Shown in pieces: positions 31,093-40,531 of a DNA stretch of 64,000 nt. The notes beneath the pieces are model-generated. The model saw only the letters and a list, made by a program, of their open reading frames with translations. It was not told the DNA's origin and ran no database searches. This stretch comes from CAXQZM01 sp965229645. Its GTDB lineage: Bacteria > Pseudomonadota > Alphaproteobacteria > UBA7985. A program made the position numbers and the translations under genes. Location: contig OZ245893.1 of the NCBI GenBank assembly GCA_965229645.1, forward strand, positions 992,001 to 1,056,000, given 5' to 3'. The first letter of the stretch is position 1, and the number at the start of each line of letters is the position of its first letter.

Positions 31093-32439
31093 ATGAAACG
31101 TCTTCTCACCGCAAGCGCCGCGACGCTTGCCTTCGCAAGCGCTGCCTTCGCTGACGGCCACTTGAGATTCGCGCCAGGTTCTGGCGACTTCAGTTGGGAT
31201 TCGCTGGAGGCCTTTGCTGCTTCGACCGATCTCACGGGCCAGAGCTTGAGCCTGTTTGGCCCCTGGCTGGGTCCAGACCAGGAATTCGTTGAATCCGTGA
31301 TTGGGTATTTTGAGCACGCGACAGGTGCGAACGTCACCTACGCAGGCTCCGATAGTTTTGAGACGCAAATCCGTGTGGATGCTGAAGCAGGGTCTGCCCC
31401 CAATATTGCCATCTTCCCTCAGCCTGGCCTGGCGGCGGATCTAGCTTCGGCGGGTCTGTTGGCCCCTCTTGAGGCAGGCACAGCCGATTGGGTTTCTGAA
31501 AACTACGCGGCGGGGTCCTCCTGGGTTGATCTAGGGACCTATGCAGGCGCTGACGGTATCGATGACCTCTACGGGTTTTTCTACAAGGTCGATGTGAAGT
31601 CCTTGGTTTGGTACAGCCCCGATAACTTCGAGGACGCAGGCTACGACGTACCGACGAGCATGGAAGAATTGGTCGCCCTTTCAGACCAAATCGTGGCCGA
31701 CGGCGGGACACCCTGGTGCATCGGCATTGGTTCGGGCGGGGCGACAGGCTGGCCCGCCACCGACTGGGTCGAAGACATCATGCTGCGCACCGTGTCACCC
31801 GCCGACTACGATGCCTGGACCCGCAACGACATGCCCTTCAACGACCCCAAAGTTGTCAACGCCATTGAGCTTTACGGGTCTTTCTCGCGCAATGACGCCT
31901 ACGTGGACGGGGGTGCTGGCGCGGTCGCGTCAATCGACTTCCGCGATAGCCCCAAGGGCCTCTTCACCTCCCCGCCGCAGTGCTACATGCACCGCCAGGC
32001 CTCGTTCATCCCCGCTTTCTTCCCCGACGGCACGCAAGTGGGCGTCGATGCTGACTTCTTTTACTTCCCCAGCTTCGCGGGAGAAGATCTGGGGAACCCA
32101 GTCTTAGGCGGGGGAACCCTGTTTGCCATTACGGACGAGAACGACGCGGCCCATGCCTTCATTCGGTTCTTGCAAACCCCCATCGCCCATGAGGTCTGGA
32201 TGGCGCAGGCGGGCTTCCTAACGCCGCTCAAAAACGTCAATACCGATGTGTTCGGCGATCCGACGCTCGCACCGATGAATGACATCTTGCTGAACGCCAC
32301 CACGTTCCGCTTCGACGGCTCGGACCTCATGCCCGGCGCAGTTGGGGCGGGAACGTTCTGGACGGGCATGGTGGACTATAACAACGGCGCCGACGCGCAA
32401 GACGTCGCCGACGCCATTGAGGCCTCCTGGCCCGAATAG
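31093..32439 (+). CDS. aglE: Alpha-glucoside ABC transporter substrate-binding protein
   Basis: This 448-residue periplasmic protein starts with a signal peptide (MKRLLTASAATLAFASAAFA) after a strong GGAGG site at 31082-31086. It is an AglE-type family 1 solute-binding protein that binds sucrose, trehalose, maltose and other alpha-glucosides in rhizobia and relatives. Stretches such as LSLFGPWLGPDQEF and the C-terminal GAGTFWTGMVDY are typical. It heads the agl cluster (E-F-G-A-K), with a MITE between it and aglF. No AglR regulator is adjacent. Confidence 0.93.
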   Translation: MKRLLTASAATLAFASAAFADGHLRFAPGSGDFSWDSLEAFAASTDLTGQSLSLFGPWLGPDQEFVESVIGYFEHATGANVTYAGSDSFETQIRVDAEAGSAPNIAIFPQPGLAADLASAGLLAPLEAGTADWVSENYAAGSSWVDLGTYAGADGIDDLYGFFYKVDVKSLVWYSPDNFEDAGYDVPTSMEELVALSDQIVADGGTPWCIGIGSGGATGWPATDWVEDIMLRTVSPADYDAWTRNDMPFNDPKVVNAIELYGSFSRNDAYVDGGAGAVASIDFRDSPKGLFTSPPQCYMHRQASFIPAFFPDGTQVGVDADFFYFPSFAGEDLGNPVLGGGTLFAITDENDAAHAFIRFLQTPIAHEVWMAQAGFLTPLKNVNTDVFGDPTLAPMNDILLNATTFRFDGSDLMPGAVGAGTFWTGMVDYNNGADAQDVADAIEASWPE

Positions 32440-32476
32440 GCCCAACCCTCTTTAGAGTGAAATCGGCTGCGCTCTT

Positions 32477-32772
32477 ATACCAACGGCCAAAAAAGTTGAC
32501 ACTTTTTTGGCCGTTTTGTGTCTCACGGCAGAAACGCTTCGCGTTTCGGCTTTTTTGGGGTGCGGTCTCTACTCGCTCGCTATACTCGCTCAGCCCGACC
32601 GCAGGACGGGGCCTTCGCTTATACCCCGAGGCGCGTGTCCGCTATTCTCGGGGCCGCGCGTTTGGAGCGCGGGCGTTCCCTGCGCCCTTCGGGCTCGGAG
32701 CCCGCTACGGGGGCCGCAGTCGCGGCCCTTATACCAGCGAACATAAGAGTCATTCTCATTCGCCGCTGGTAT
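32477..32772 (+). repeat. ATACCARCGG-family MITE, longest form (296 bp), between aglE and aglF
   Basis: The termini are ATACCAACGG and CCGCTGGTAT. It contains the CTCGCTCG-rich insert of the long form and an extra GC-rich segment (around 32656-32702) not seen in the other copies. It sits in the 352-bp gap between aglE and aglF and ends 19 bp before the aglF start, so any read-through from aglE must cross several strong hairpins. Confidence 0.9.
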
Positions 32773-32791
32773 TGAGCAGCCGATTTCCCCC

Positions 32792-33775
32792 TTGCCTCCC
32801 ATGAGCATTATTGTGCAATCCGTCATTGCCATTTTGGCGGTCGTGTCGGTTTCGTGGCTGTATTTTTGGCTGTCGAACCGCGCCCTAGATTGGGCAACGG
32901 GCGGGGATTCGCCCACGGCCCTAGTGATTCGCCCCTGGTTGTTTTTGGGGCCAGCGCTGGTATTTTTGACCCTGTTTCTGATCTACCCCGCGTTTCAAAC
33001 GCTGTACTTGTCTTTCAACGAGCGCTTGCCAGGGCGCGTCCTATCCTGGGTCGGCACGCAAAACTACGCAGACATGCTGGCCCAGCCCAAGTTTCGCGAA
33101 GCTTTTCGGAACAACCTACTGTGGCTGCTCGTCGTTCCCGCGCTCTCCACCGCCTTTGGCTTGCTGATCGCGCAATTGAGCGACCGCCTGCGCTGGGGCG
33201 CGTTCGCCAAGTCGCTGATTTTCGCGCCCATGGCCATTTCCCTGGTTGGCGCAGGGGTGATTTGGAAGTTCATTTACGAATTCCGCGATGTGGACGTGGC
33301 CCAAATCGGCTTGCTGAACGCCCTGGTGGTCGCCCTGGGCGGGCAACCGCAAACCTGGCTGTTCCTGCCGTTTTGGAACAACTTCTTCCTCATGATCGTG
33401 CTGATTTGGATCCAAACAGGTTTTGCCATGGTGATTATTTCGGGTGCCTTGCGCGGCGTGCCCGAGGATACGATTGAGGCGGCGATCGTCGATGGCGCCA
33501 GCCCTTGGCAGGTGTTCTTTCGGGTGCGTTTGCCGCAGATCACCCCGACAATTATCGTGGTTTGGACCACCATTACCATCACGGTCTTAAAGATCTTCGA
33601 CATCGTATTCGCCATGACCAATGGCGAAGGCGGCACCCAAGTTCTGGCCAACTATATGTGGAACCAGTTTTTGCGCGCCAACGACTGGGGCGTCGCCTCG
33701 GCCTCGGCGATTGTCCTGATGCTCATGGTGATGCCGATCATGGTTTGGAACTTGATGGGGGGACGCCGGGCATGA
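32792..33775 (+). CDS. aglF: Alpha-glucoside ABC transporter permease
   Basis: This 327-residue inner-membrane permease belongs to the MalF-like class, with about seven to eight hydrophobic segments and the coupling motif EDTIEAAIVDGASPWQVFF. It pairs with AglG. It starts 19 bp after the MITE and has no recognisable ribosome-binding site, so the MITE may have removed the native one. The stop overlaps the start of aglG by four bases (ATGA). Confidence 0.92.
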   Translation: MPPMSIIVQSVIAILAVVSVSWLYFWLSNRALDWATGGDSPTALVIRPWLFLGPALVFLTLFLIYPAFQTLYLSFNERLPGRVLSWVGTQNYADMLAQPKFREAFRNNLLWLLVVPALSTAFGLLIAQLSDRLRWGAFAKSLIFAPMAISLVGAGVIWKFIYEFRDVDVAQIGLLNALVVALGGQPQTWLFLPFWNNFFLMIVLIWIQTGFAMVIISGALRGVPEDTIEAAIVDGASPWQVFFRVRLPQITPTIIVVWTTITITVLKIFDIVFAMTNGEGGTQVLANYMWNQFLRANDWGVASASAIVLMLMVMPIMVWNLMGGRRA

Positions 33776-34899
33776 GGCAGACCGCATCGCGCCTGGCCCG
33801 CACCAACCCTGTTGTCGGACTCGTTGTTGGGTTCTTGGTCGTCCTCTGGACGCTGCCGACTTTTGGTCTCCTCGTTACCTCGTTTCGTACCCCTGACCAA
33901 ATCGCCACCGCGGGCTGGTGGCGGGCGCTGTTCCCAACCCAAAGCAACGTGATTTACCGCACCCCCGCCTTCGATGCGGGCTTGGAGGCCTCGGGATCGA
34001 TCTTTGAGGGCGGGCGCGGCACGGTGGCCGCCTGGGGCATCAGCTCGCGCGCGCCCGAGATTGCCGCGCCTGGGGAAACCGTGAACCTTCGGGGGGGGGA
34101 GCGTCTTACCGTCCAGGCCGACGGCAGCTTTACGGTGAGCAGCGCAGCCCCGCTAGACTGGGTACGCGGCCAACGCATTTTCGCGCGCGTGACCACCGGC
34201 CCCTCCTTCACGCTGGGCAACTATCATAAGGCCTTGTTGAATCCCGACAATGTCGACGGCATGCTCCGCGGCTTTATCGGCACGGCCTCGATCGCCATTC
34301 CCTCCACCATTATTCCAATCATGATCGCCGCCTTTGCCGCCTATGCGCTGGCCTGGATGCGCCTGCCCTGGCGGCGCGCTTGGTTGGGTTTGATCATCGG
34401 CTTGCTGGTCGTGCCCCTGCAGTTATCGTTGATCCCGGTCTTGCAGTTGTTCCAAGCCGTCGGGCTCGGCAAGTCCTACCTTTCGGTGCTGCTGGCCCAT
34501 ACGGGCTTTGGTCTGCCGCTGGCGATTTTCTTGCTCTATAACTACATTTCACAGCTACCTGGCGAACTGATCGCCAGCGCGCGGGTCGATGGCGCGACCG
34601 ATTTTCAGATTTTCCGTCGCTTGGTCTTACCCCTGTCCGTTCCCGCCCTCGCGAGCTTTGCGATCTTTCAGTTCTTATGGACTTGGAATGATTTGCTCGT
34701 GGCGCGGGTGTTTTTCGTCGGCGCCATGGGCGAAGAAACGGTTATGACGGCGGAGTTGGTGGAACTCATGGGCTCCCGAGGCGGGGACTGGGAAATCTTG
34801 GCCACCTCAGCCTTCATTTCCATGATCGTGCCACTGTGCCTCTTCTTCGCCTTGCAACGCTATCTGGTCCGCGGCTTGCTCGCGGGCTCGCTGAAATAA
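33772..34899 (+). CDS. aglG: Alpha-glucoside ABC transporter permease
   Basis: This 375-residue MalG-like permease has its coupling motif in GELIASARVDGATDFQIFR. Between the first two membrane segments it holds a soluble region of about 100 residues (about 60-150) rich in short strands, a feature of AglG-type permeases. The ATG at 33772 overlaps the aglF stop; an in-frame open stretch upstream is not used. Confidence 0.92.
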   Translation: MRQTASRLARTNPVVGLVVGFLVVLWTLPTFGLLVTSFRTPDQIATAGWWRALFPTQSNVIYRTPAFDAGLEASGSIFEGGRGTVAAWGISSRAPEIAAPGETVNLRGGERLTVQADGSFTVSSAAPLDWVRGQRIFARVTTGPSFTLGNYHKALLNPDNVDGMLRGFIGTASIAIPSTIIPIMIAAFAAYALAWMRLPWRRAWLGLIIGLLVVPLQLSLIPVLQLFQAVGLGKSYLSVLLAHTGFGLPLAIFLLYNYISQLPGELIASARVDGATDFQIFRRLVLPLSVPALASFAIFQFLWTWNDLLVARVFFVGAMGEETVMTAELVELMGSRGGDWEILATSAFISMIVPLCLFFALQRYLVRGLLAGSLK

Positions 34900-34911
34900 G
34901 GGACTTCGGCC

Positions 34912-36489
34912 ATGGCTCAAAACTGGTGGGACGACGCCGTCATCTATCAGGTTTATCCACGCAGCTTTTGCGATGCCAACGGCGATGGCATCGGCGACTT
35001 GCGCGGCATCACCAGCAAACTCGACTATATGGCCGATCTGGGGGTCGATGCGGTCTGGATCAGTCCGTTTTTCGTCAGCCCCATGCGCGACTTTGGCTAC
35101 GATGTCGCCGACTATCGTACCGTCGATCCGATTTTTGGCACCAATGCCGACTTCGACGATTTGCTGGACCAGGCGCATCGGCGCAGCCTGAAAATCATGA
35201 TCGACATGGTCTTGGGCCATTGCAGCGACCAGCACCCTTGGTTCATAGAATCGCGGCAAAACCAGACCAACGCCCGCGCCGATTGGTTCTACTGGCTCGA
35301 CCCCAAGGACGACGGAACGGAACCCAATAATTGGCTCAGCTTCTTCGGCGGGCGAACCTGGACCTGGGACACCCATCGCCAGCAATACTACTTCCACAAC
35401 TTTCTTTCCAGCCAGCCGAACCTCAACCTCGCCAATCCTGCGGTTATGGACGCCATGATCGACACCTGCCGCTTTTGGCTTGATAAGGGCGTCGATGGCT
35501 TCCGCCTTGATGCTATCCATACAGCCAAGTGCGATCAGAACTGGACCGACAACCTTGCCCGCCCGCGCGCGTCGGGCGTTCGCCCCGAGCGGGAGTTTGA
35601 CTATCAGCGCCAGGACAGCCATCAACTCAATCAACCGAGCATCCAAGTCTTGAGCCAGCGCCTGCGGCACTTGGTCGACGGCTATGGGGATCGTTTTTTG
35701 ATGGGCGAGTTGGACGGCGAAGACGCCGTCGCCGTTTCCAAAACCTTTACCGAACCTGGCCGCCTGCACTCGACCTACAACTTCAACTTGTTGCGGATGG
35801 AAGGGGCCAGCGTCCACGACGTCAAGACCATCATCGCGGGACTGGCACAGAACTTTAACGCCACCAACGCCATCTCCATCGCCTGGTCCAACCACGATAT
35901 AGCCCGGGTCTATGACCGCATGCGCCGTCAAATCGAGGTGCCCAGCGCTTTCCACGACGACTTTGCCCATATGTTGGTGCAGCTTTCGACCTCACTGATC
36001 GGGTCCACCTGCCTGTATCAGGGCGAGGAGTTGGGCCTGGACGACGCCGACCGCCTGACCCGCGACCAATTGCGCGACCCCTGGGGGATCGCCCGCTACT
36101 CCGACACCTTCATGGGCCGCGACACCTGCCGCACGCCGATGCCCTGGCGCGCCGACCAGCCCCAGGGCGGTTTCAGCAATGGCGCAACCTCCGACCCTTG
36201 GCTGCCGCTCGACGCGCGACATCTGACCAAGGGCGGCCTCGACCAACAGGGCCAGCAGGGCAGCTTGTTTGCTCGCACCAAGGCGCATCTGGCCTGGCGC
36301 AAGACCCAACCCGCGCTGACGCGCAAGGGCCAGATCGAGCTGCAGACGACTGGCGACGATGCCATCGCCTTTATTCGCCGCGCGGACACGGGCCCTGCCC
36401 TCATCTGCGCCTTCAATTTTTCTTCTGAGGCCAGGACCTTGAACGGCGTGCAGTTGGCGCCTTGGTCCGCTGCTTTTGGGGAGGCCTGA
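34912..36489 (+). CDS. aglA: Alpha-glucosidase, GH13 family
   Basis: This 525-residue cytoplasmic enzyme splits alpha-glucosides imported by AglEFGK. GH13 motifs are visible: VDAVWISPFF, the nucleophile Asp in GVDGFRLDAIH near residue 200, the acid/base region LMGELDGE, and the transition-state Asp in SNHDIAR. RTPMPW and the C-terminal beta domain are present. It lies 12 bp after aglG with AAGGGAC before the ATG. Confidence 0.95.
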   Translation: MAQNWWDDAVIYQVYPRSFCDANGDGIGDLRGITSKLDYMADLGVDAVWISPFFVSPMRDFGYDVADYRTVDPIFGTNADFDDLLDQAHRRSLKIMIDMVLGHCSDQHPWFIESRQNQTNARADWFYWLDPKDDGTEPNNWLSFFGGRTWTWDTHRQQYYFHNFLSSQPNLNLANPAVMDAMIDTCRFWLDKGVDGFRLDAIHTAKCDQNWTDNLARPRASGVRPEREFDYQRQDSHQLNQPSIQVLSQRLRHLVDGYGDRFLMGELDGEDAVAVSKTFTEPGRLHSTYNFNLLRMEGASVHDVKTIIAGLAQNFNATNAISIAWSNHDIARVYDRMRRQIEVPSAFHDDFAHMLVQLSTSLIGSTCLYQGEELGLDDADRLTRDQLRDPWGIARYSDTFMGRDTCRTPMPWRADQPQGGFSNGATSDPWLPLDARHLTKGGLDQQGQQGSLFARTKAHLAWRKTQPALTRKGQIELQTTGDDAIAFIRRADTGPALICAFNFSSEARTLNGVQLAPWSAAFGEA

Positions 36490-36493
36490 TCGT

Positions 36494-37525
36494 ATGGAAC
36501 AAGTCAAACTCACCGCCGTCAACAAGGCTTTTGGCCAGGCTCAGGTGATTCGCGATGTGGCCTTGAGCGTAACAAAAGGCGAGTTCGTGGTCTTTGTCGG
36601 CCCTTCGGGCTGCGGCAAGTCCACCCTGTTGCGGCTCATCTCGGGATTGGAGGACCTGACCAGCGGCACCATTGAGATTGGCGGACGCGACGTTTCGGCG
36701 CTACCGCCGTCCAAGCGCGGCATCGCTATGGTGTTCCAGTCCTACGCGCTCTACCCCCATATGACCGTGGCGGGTAACATGGCCTTCTCGCTCGACCTGC
36801 AACGGATTCCCAAATCCGAGATCCAGGCGCGCGTGCAAAAAGCCGCCGAAATCCTGCAAATGGAACACTTGCTGGATCGGCGCCCAGCGGCCCTATCGGG
36901 CGGACAACGTCAGCGGGTCGCAATCGGCCGCGCCATCGTTCGCAACCCCGATGTGTTCTTGTTCGATGAGCCACTGTCGAACCTCGACGCGGCCCTGCGG
37001 CACGAAACCCGGGTAGAAATCGCCAAGCTGCACGCGCAACTGGGCGCGACGACCATCTATGTAACGCATGACCAGGTTGAAGCCATGACCCTCGCGGACA
37101 AGATCGTGGTCTTAAAGGACGGCGAAGTCATGCAAATCGGCGCGCCCATGGACCTATTTCATCGACCCGCCAACGCTTTCGTTGCTGGCTTCTTGGGCTC
37201 GCCCAAGATGAACTTCTTCGCTGGCGAAACCCAGAACACCACCTTTTTAGGCGAAGGGATGAAGGTCGCCAAAGCCCGACGTGTCAGCGCCCCCGAAACG
37301 GGCAAGGCGCGCCTGGGCGTGCGCCCGCAAGACCTCCGGATCGATCCCAAGGGGACGCTCAAAGGTACCATCAAGCTCATCGAACGCTTGGGCACCGAAA
37401 CCGTGGTCGAACTTGCGACTGAACAGGGTACAGCTTTTCGGTTCACGTCCGTGACCCCGATCGAGAATCAGGTCGGTGACCCCCTCGCCTTTTCCTTTTA
37501 TCCTGGCGCGGCGCACCTGTTTTAG
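36494..37525 (+). CDS. aglK: Alpha-glucoside ABC transporter ATP-binding protein
   Basis: This 343-residue MalK/UgpC-type ATPase has Walker A GPSGCGKST, signature LSGGQRQR and Walker B VFLFDEPLSNLD, and a C-terminal OB-like domain with GVRPQDL. The ATG at 36494 is four bases after the aglA stop and gives the normal N-terminus MEQVKLTAVNKAF. It powers the AglEFG importer. Confidence 0.95.
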   Translation: MEQVKLTAVNKAFGQAQVIRDVALSVTKGEFVVFVGPSGCGKSTLLRLISGLEDLTSGTIEIGGRDVSALPPSKRGIAMVFQSYALYPHMTVAGNMAFSLDLQRIPKSEIQARVQKAAEILQMEHLLDRRPAALSGGQRQRVAIGRAIVRNPDVFLFDEPLSNLDAALRHETRVEIAKLHAQLGATTIYVTHDQVEAMTLADKIVVLKDGEVMQIGAPMDLFHRPANAFVAGFLGSPKMNFFAGETQNTTFLGEGMKVAKARRVSAPETGKARLGVRPQDLRIDPKGTLKGTIKLIERLGTETVVELATEQGTAFRFTSVTPIENQVGDPLAFSFYPGAAHLF

Positions 37526-37578
37526 GTTTGTTCAAGCCCATGTTCCAGTCTGGCTAGGGACCTGCCATTGAAATCTGT

Positions 37579-38058
37579 ATGAAGAAGCGCCCCCGCAAAA
37601 CGAGACCACCCACCAAAACCCTACCACGGGCTACGGAGCAGATCCCGCAGCCTCGCAATCTGACCCCTGCCTTGTGCCAGCGGTTGCAACGGGATCTAAA
37701 TCGCGCGTGCCTGGAGGTCGCAAAGGCCCACGGCCTTGCGATGGAGGCGGGCCAAGTGCGCGAGGTGGACCTACGGTTCGCCCTGACCTACAGCGTGCGC
37801 GTCGGTATCGCCATGGACGATGGCCAGATTTATTCGCGAGACCGCGCCTTGTTTGAGAGTCTGGCGCCCGCCTTCGGCCTCGCGCCTTCGGACTTTGGGC
37901 GAACATTTTGGACATCTGGGGACCTGTTCCGACTGGTCTCGATCAATCCCAATCGGCCCAAATACCCCATCAGTGCCGACCGGGTCAGGGATGGGCGTAA
38001 GTTCAAATTCACCGCCGATGCGGTTCTCGCGTCGCTGAATGAGGCCCGTAGCCGCTAG
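37579..38058 (+). CDS. Hypothetical protein, no family recognised
   Basis: This 159-residue protein begins with a very basic stretch (KKRPRKTRPPTKTLPR) followed by a mixed alpha/beta part with no signal peptide or membrane segment. The codon use is like that of its neighbours. It lies 53 bp after aglK on the same strand and is convergent with the esterase. I do not recognise any motif, and its function is unknown. Confidence 0.6.
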   Translation: MKKRPRKTRPPTKTLPRATEQIPQPRNLTPALCQRLQRDLNRACLEVAKAHGLAMEAGQVREVDLRFALTYSVRVGIAMDDGQIYSRDRALFESLAPAFGLAPSDFGRTFWTSGDLFRLVSINPNRPKYPISADRVRDGRKFKFTADAVLASLNEARSR

Positions 38059-38085
38059 CTGTAAGGCACTTGGCGGCGAGTATTC

Positions 38086-38772
38086 CTATTCGTGATCGGC
38101 GCCGAGGCCTAGGCTCAGAACCTTGTCGTAGAGGGTACGAATGGCTTCGGGCGGAATCCCGTGGCCTACGCCCGCGTAGGCGGCGACCTCGACGCCGAAT
38201 CCTGCCTTGGTCAGCGCCGCTTGCGCCAGGGCTTGGGCGGCGAAAGGGACAACGGGGTCCGCTGTGCCGTGACCTAAGAAGATCGGCGAATGGCTGACGA
38301 CCTCTTGCGTCAAGCGATCGGGACCCGCCAGCGCGCCCGACAGGCCCATGACCTGACCTACCGGTTGGGCAAAGCGGGGGCATGCCTCGAGCGCCATCAT
38401 GCAGCCTTGCGAAAATCCACAGACCAGCAGTTTTTGCGCCCTTAGGTCAAAACTCCGCAAGGCGGCGCTGAAATAGTCCAGGACCAGAGGACGCGCGGCC
38501 TGCACGCCGCGGTCCAAGTCTGCGGGATCAAGGCGCGCGTCCAGATCAAACCAGGCACGGGCCTGCGCGCCGAACGGCAGCGTCTTGGGGGCATCGGGGG
38601 CAAGAAATCCCGTCTTTGGCAAGTGCGAGGCCAGTTGCCGACCGATGCCCATCAGATCCGCGGCATTGGCGCCGTAGCCGTGCAAGAACAGGACCAAAGT
38701 GTCGGGCTGCGATGGGCCTGCGTAGAGGCCAGAGAGGGAGCTGCCGCTCGGGGTAAAGGGACGCGCTGTCAT
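38086..38772 (-). CDS. Phospholipase/carboxylesterase (alpha/beta hydrolase)
   Basis: This 228-residue cytoplasmic esterase of the YpfH/acyl-protein-thioesterase type has LFLHGYGANAADL, the nucleophile Ser in CGFSQGCMM, the acid in GHGTADPVVP and the catalytic His in GVGHGIPPE. The ATG at 38772 fits the family N-terminus; the upstream extension of the frame overlaps gluQ and is rejected. It is divergent from gluQ with 44 bp between start codons. Confidence 0.9.
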   Translation of the reverse strand: MTARPFTPSGSSLSGLYAGPSQPDTLVLFLHGYGANAADLMGIGRQLASHLPKTGFLAPDAPKTLPFGAQARAWFDLDARLDPADLDRGVQAARPLVLDYFSAALRSFDLRAQKLLVCGFSQGCMMALEACPRFAQPVGQVMGLSGALAGPDRLTQEVVSHSPIFLGHGTADPVVPFAAQALAQAALTKAGFGVEVAAYAGVGHGIPPEAIRTLYDKVLSLGLGADHE

Positions 38773-38816
38773 GGCCCAGACTTGCCAGGGTGTTCCGCGC
38801 TTGGCAAGGGCGCTGC

Positions 38817-39674
38817 ATGTCCTGGCCCCGCACCCGCTTTGCCCCGTCGCCCACGGGCCATTTGCACCTAGGCCATGCCCTGTCGGCCTGGGCGGTCGAG
38901 GCCCTAGCGCAGGCCCTGGGGGCGGACATGGTGCTGCGGATTGAGGACATAGACCCCATGCGCTGCACACCAGAGTTCGACGCCGCCTTGATCGAAGACT
39001 TAAATTGGCTTGGCCTGCGCTACGCAGGGCCCGTCGTGCGGCAGTCGGCGCGCTTGGCGTTCTATGCCGAGGGCGTGGCGCGCCTTCAGGACCTGGGACT
39101 GCTCTACCCCTGTTCCTGCACCCGTCGCCAGGTCGCGGCGGCCTCCCCCAGGATGGGCCCCGACGGACCTGTGTACGGCGGCACGTGCCGAGACCGAGGG
39201 CCAGAACCTGGGAAGCCGCGCGCCTGGCGGCTCAATATGGGCGCGGCGGTCGCGCGGGTCGGGCCGCTTGCACTGGATCCGCGACCCTGGGGCGATCTGA
39301 TTTTGGTGCGGCGGGACGTGCCCACATCCTACCACATCAGCGTGGTCCTGGACGACGCCGACCAAGGCATCAGCCATATCATGCGCGGCCAGGACTTGGC
39401 TGGGATCACCGCCGTACATGTGCTGTTGCAGCGTTTGCTGGGCTTGCCGACCCCAACTTATGCCTACCATGACCTGATCCGCCATGGCGACGGACGCAAG
39501 CTCTCAAAGTCCGAACGCGCGCCTGCCCTGCGGCAGATGCGCGCCGAGGGGGTGAGCCCTGAAGAGCTACGCGCGCGCCTCGATAGCATCCCAAATCTGC
39601 GCGGGCAGATCGATGCGATTAAAGCGGGAAATTTCTTGCAGGCCCGTTGGCGAAGTGACGTTGATCTCGGTTAA
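38817..39674 (+). CDS. gluQ: Glutamyl-Q tRNA(Asp) synthetase
   Basis: This 285-residue enzyme attaches glutamate to queuosine in tRNA(Asp). It resembles the catalytic half of glutamyl-tRNA synthetase, with the HIGH-like HLGH near residue 15, RIEDIDPMR, the zinc-binding CSC and C-x-R segment (YPCSCTRRQV) and the KMSKS-like KLSKS. The anticodon-binding domain is absent, as expected. The ATG at 38817 gives the normal start SWPRTRFAPSPTG. Its last 108 bp overlap the 3' end of convergent gshB. Confidence 0.93.
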   Translation: MSWPRTRFAPSPTGHLHLGHALSAWAVEALAQALGADMVLRIEDIDPMRCTPEFDAALIEDLNWLGLRYAGPVVRQSARLAFYAEGVARLQDLGLLYPCSCTRRQVAAASPRMGPDGPVYGGTCRDRGPEPGKPRAWRLNMGAAVARVGPLALDPRPWGDLILVRRDVPTSYHISVVLDDADQGISHIMRGQDLAGITAVHVLLQRLLGLPTPTYAYHDLIRHGDGRKLSKSERAPALRQMRAEGVSPEELRARLDSIPNLRGQIDAIKAGNFLQARWRSDVDLG

Positions 39675-40505
39675 GTAGGGGCCAATCATGTCGATGCCCG
39701 TGAACAGCAAACCGCGCTGTTTCAACAGCGGCCCCAAAGCAGCGCACACTTCCCGATCCCGTTCGGTCAAATCGACGGCAGCGGCGGTACCGCCGACGTG
39801 CAGGTTGGCGCGCGCTTCGCCCGCCGCGGGGAGGCGATTGAGCGCCCCAGCGGGCTCGCCATCGATCAAAATGATGCGCTTGTCGCCCTGACGGATCTCG
39901 GGGGCATAGGCCTGGACCATCAGCGGTTCGCGCGAGGTCGCGAAGAAGGTTTCAAGCAAGGCGGTTAGATTTTCGTCGTCGGGCTTCAAATGAAACACAC
40001 CCGCGCCGCCGTTGCCAAATAGGGGTTTGACGATGGTGTCGGGGAACTCGCCACGAAAGGCTTTGATCGCCTCGACATCACGGGAGATCAGCGTCGGGGG
40101 CATGAAGTCGCGGAACTCGGTGACCAGCAGCTTTTCGGGGGCGTTGCGCACCTCCACTGGGTTGTTGACGACCTGGACCGTATCCATGACCTGTTCCAGC
40201 AAATGCGTTGCCGCGATATACTGCATGTCAAAGGGCGGGTCTTGGCGCATGAGCACGACATCAAACCCGCGCACATCGCGCACTTCGGCGGGGCCAAGGC
40301 GCGCCTTGTTGGCGGGGTCGCGCTGCACCGTCGCGGGCGTGCCGCGCGCCAGGATAGCGCCGCGATCGTAGGTCAGGGCGGTGGGCAGATAGGGGAACAG
40401 CCTATGCCCGCGCCGCTGGGCCTCCAGCATCAAAGCAAAAGTCGAGTCTGCGTTTACGTCGACAGTGGACCAAGCGTCCATCTGAACGCCGATTGTTAGA
40501 ACCAT
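39567..40505 (-). CDS. gshB: Glutathione synthetase
   Basis: This 312-residue ATP-grasp enzyme joins gamma-glutamylcysteine and glycine. It has VLMRQDPPFDMQY, the ATP-binding KPLFGNGGAGVF loop, and the C-terminal TEINVTSPTGLQEI. AAAGGAG lies upstream of the ATG at 40505. It is the last gene of a compact minus-strand run (aspartate aminotransferase, rdgB, hemW, rsmI, yraN, gshB) and overlaps gluQ by 108 bp at its 3' end. Confidence 0.96.
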   Translation of the reverse strand: MVLTIGVQMDAWSTVDVNADSTFALMLEAQRRGHRLFPYLPTALTYDRGAILARGTPATVQRDPANKARLGPAEVRDVRGFDVVLMRQDPPFDMQYIAATHLLEQVMDTVQVVNNPVEVRNAPEKLLVTEFRDFMPPTLISRDVEAIKAFRGEFPDTIVKPLFGNGGAGVFHLKPDDENLTALLETFFATSREPLMVQAYAPEIRQGDKRIILIDGEPAGALNRLPAAGEARANLHVGGTAAAVDLTERDREVCAALGPLLKQRGLLFTGIDMIGPYLTEINVTSPTGLQEISRFNRIDLPAQIWDAIEARA

Positions 40506-40531
40506 GGCATAACTCCTTTAACTTGGAACGC

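Noticed and set aside
38773..38970. N-terminal extension of the esterase frame
   Set aside because: It is antisense to the conserved gluQ N-terminus and precedes the normal family start.
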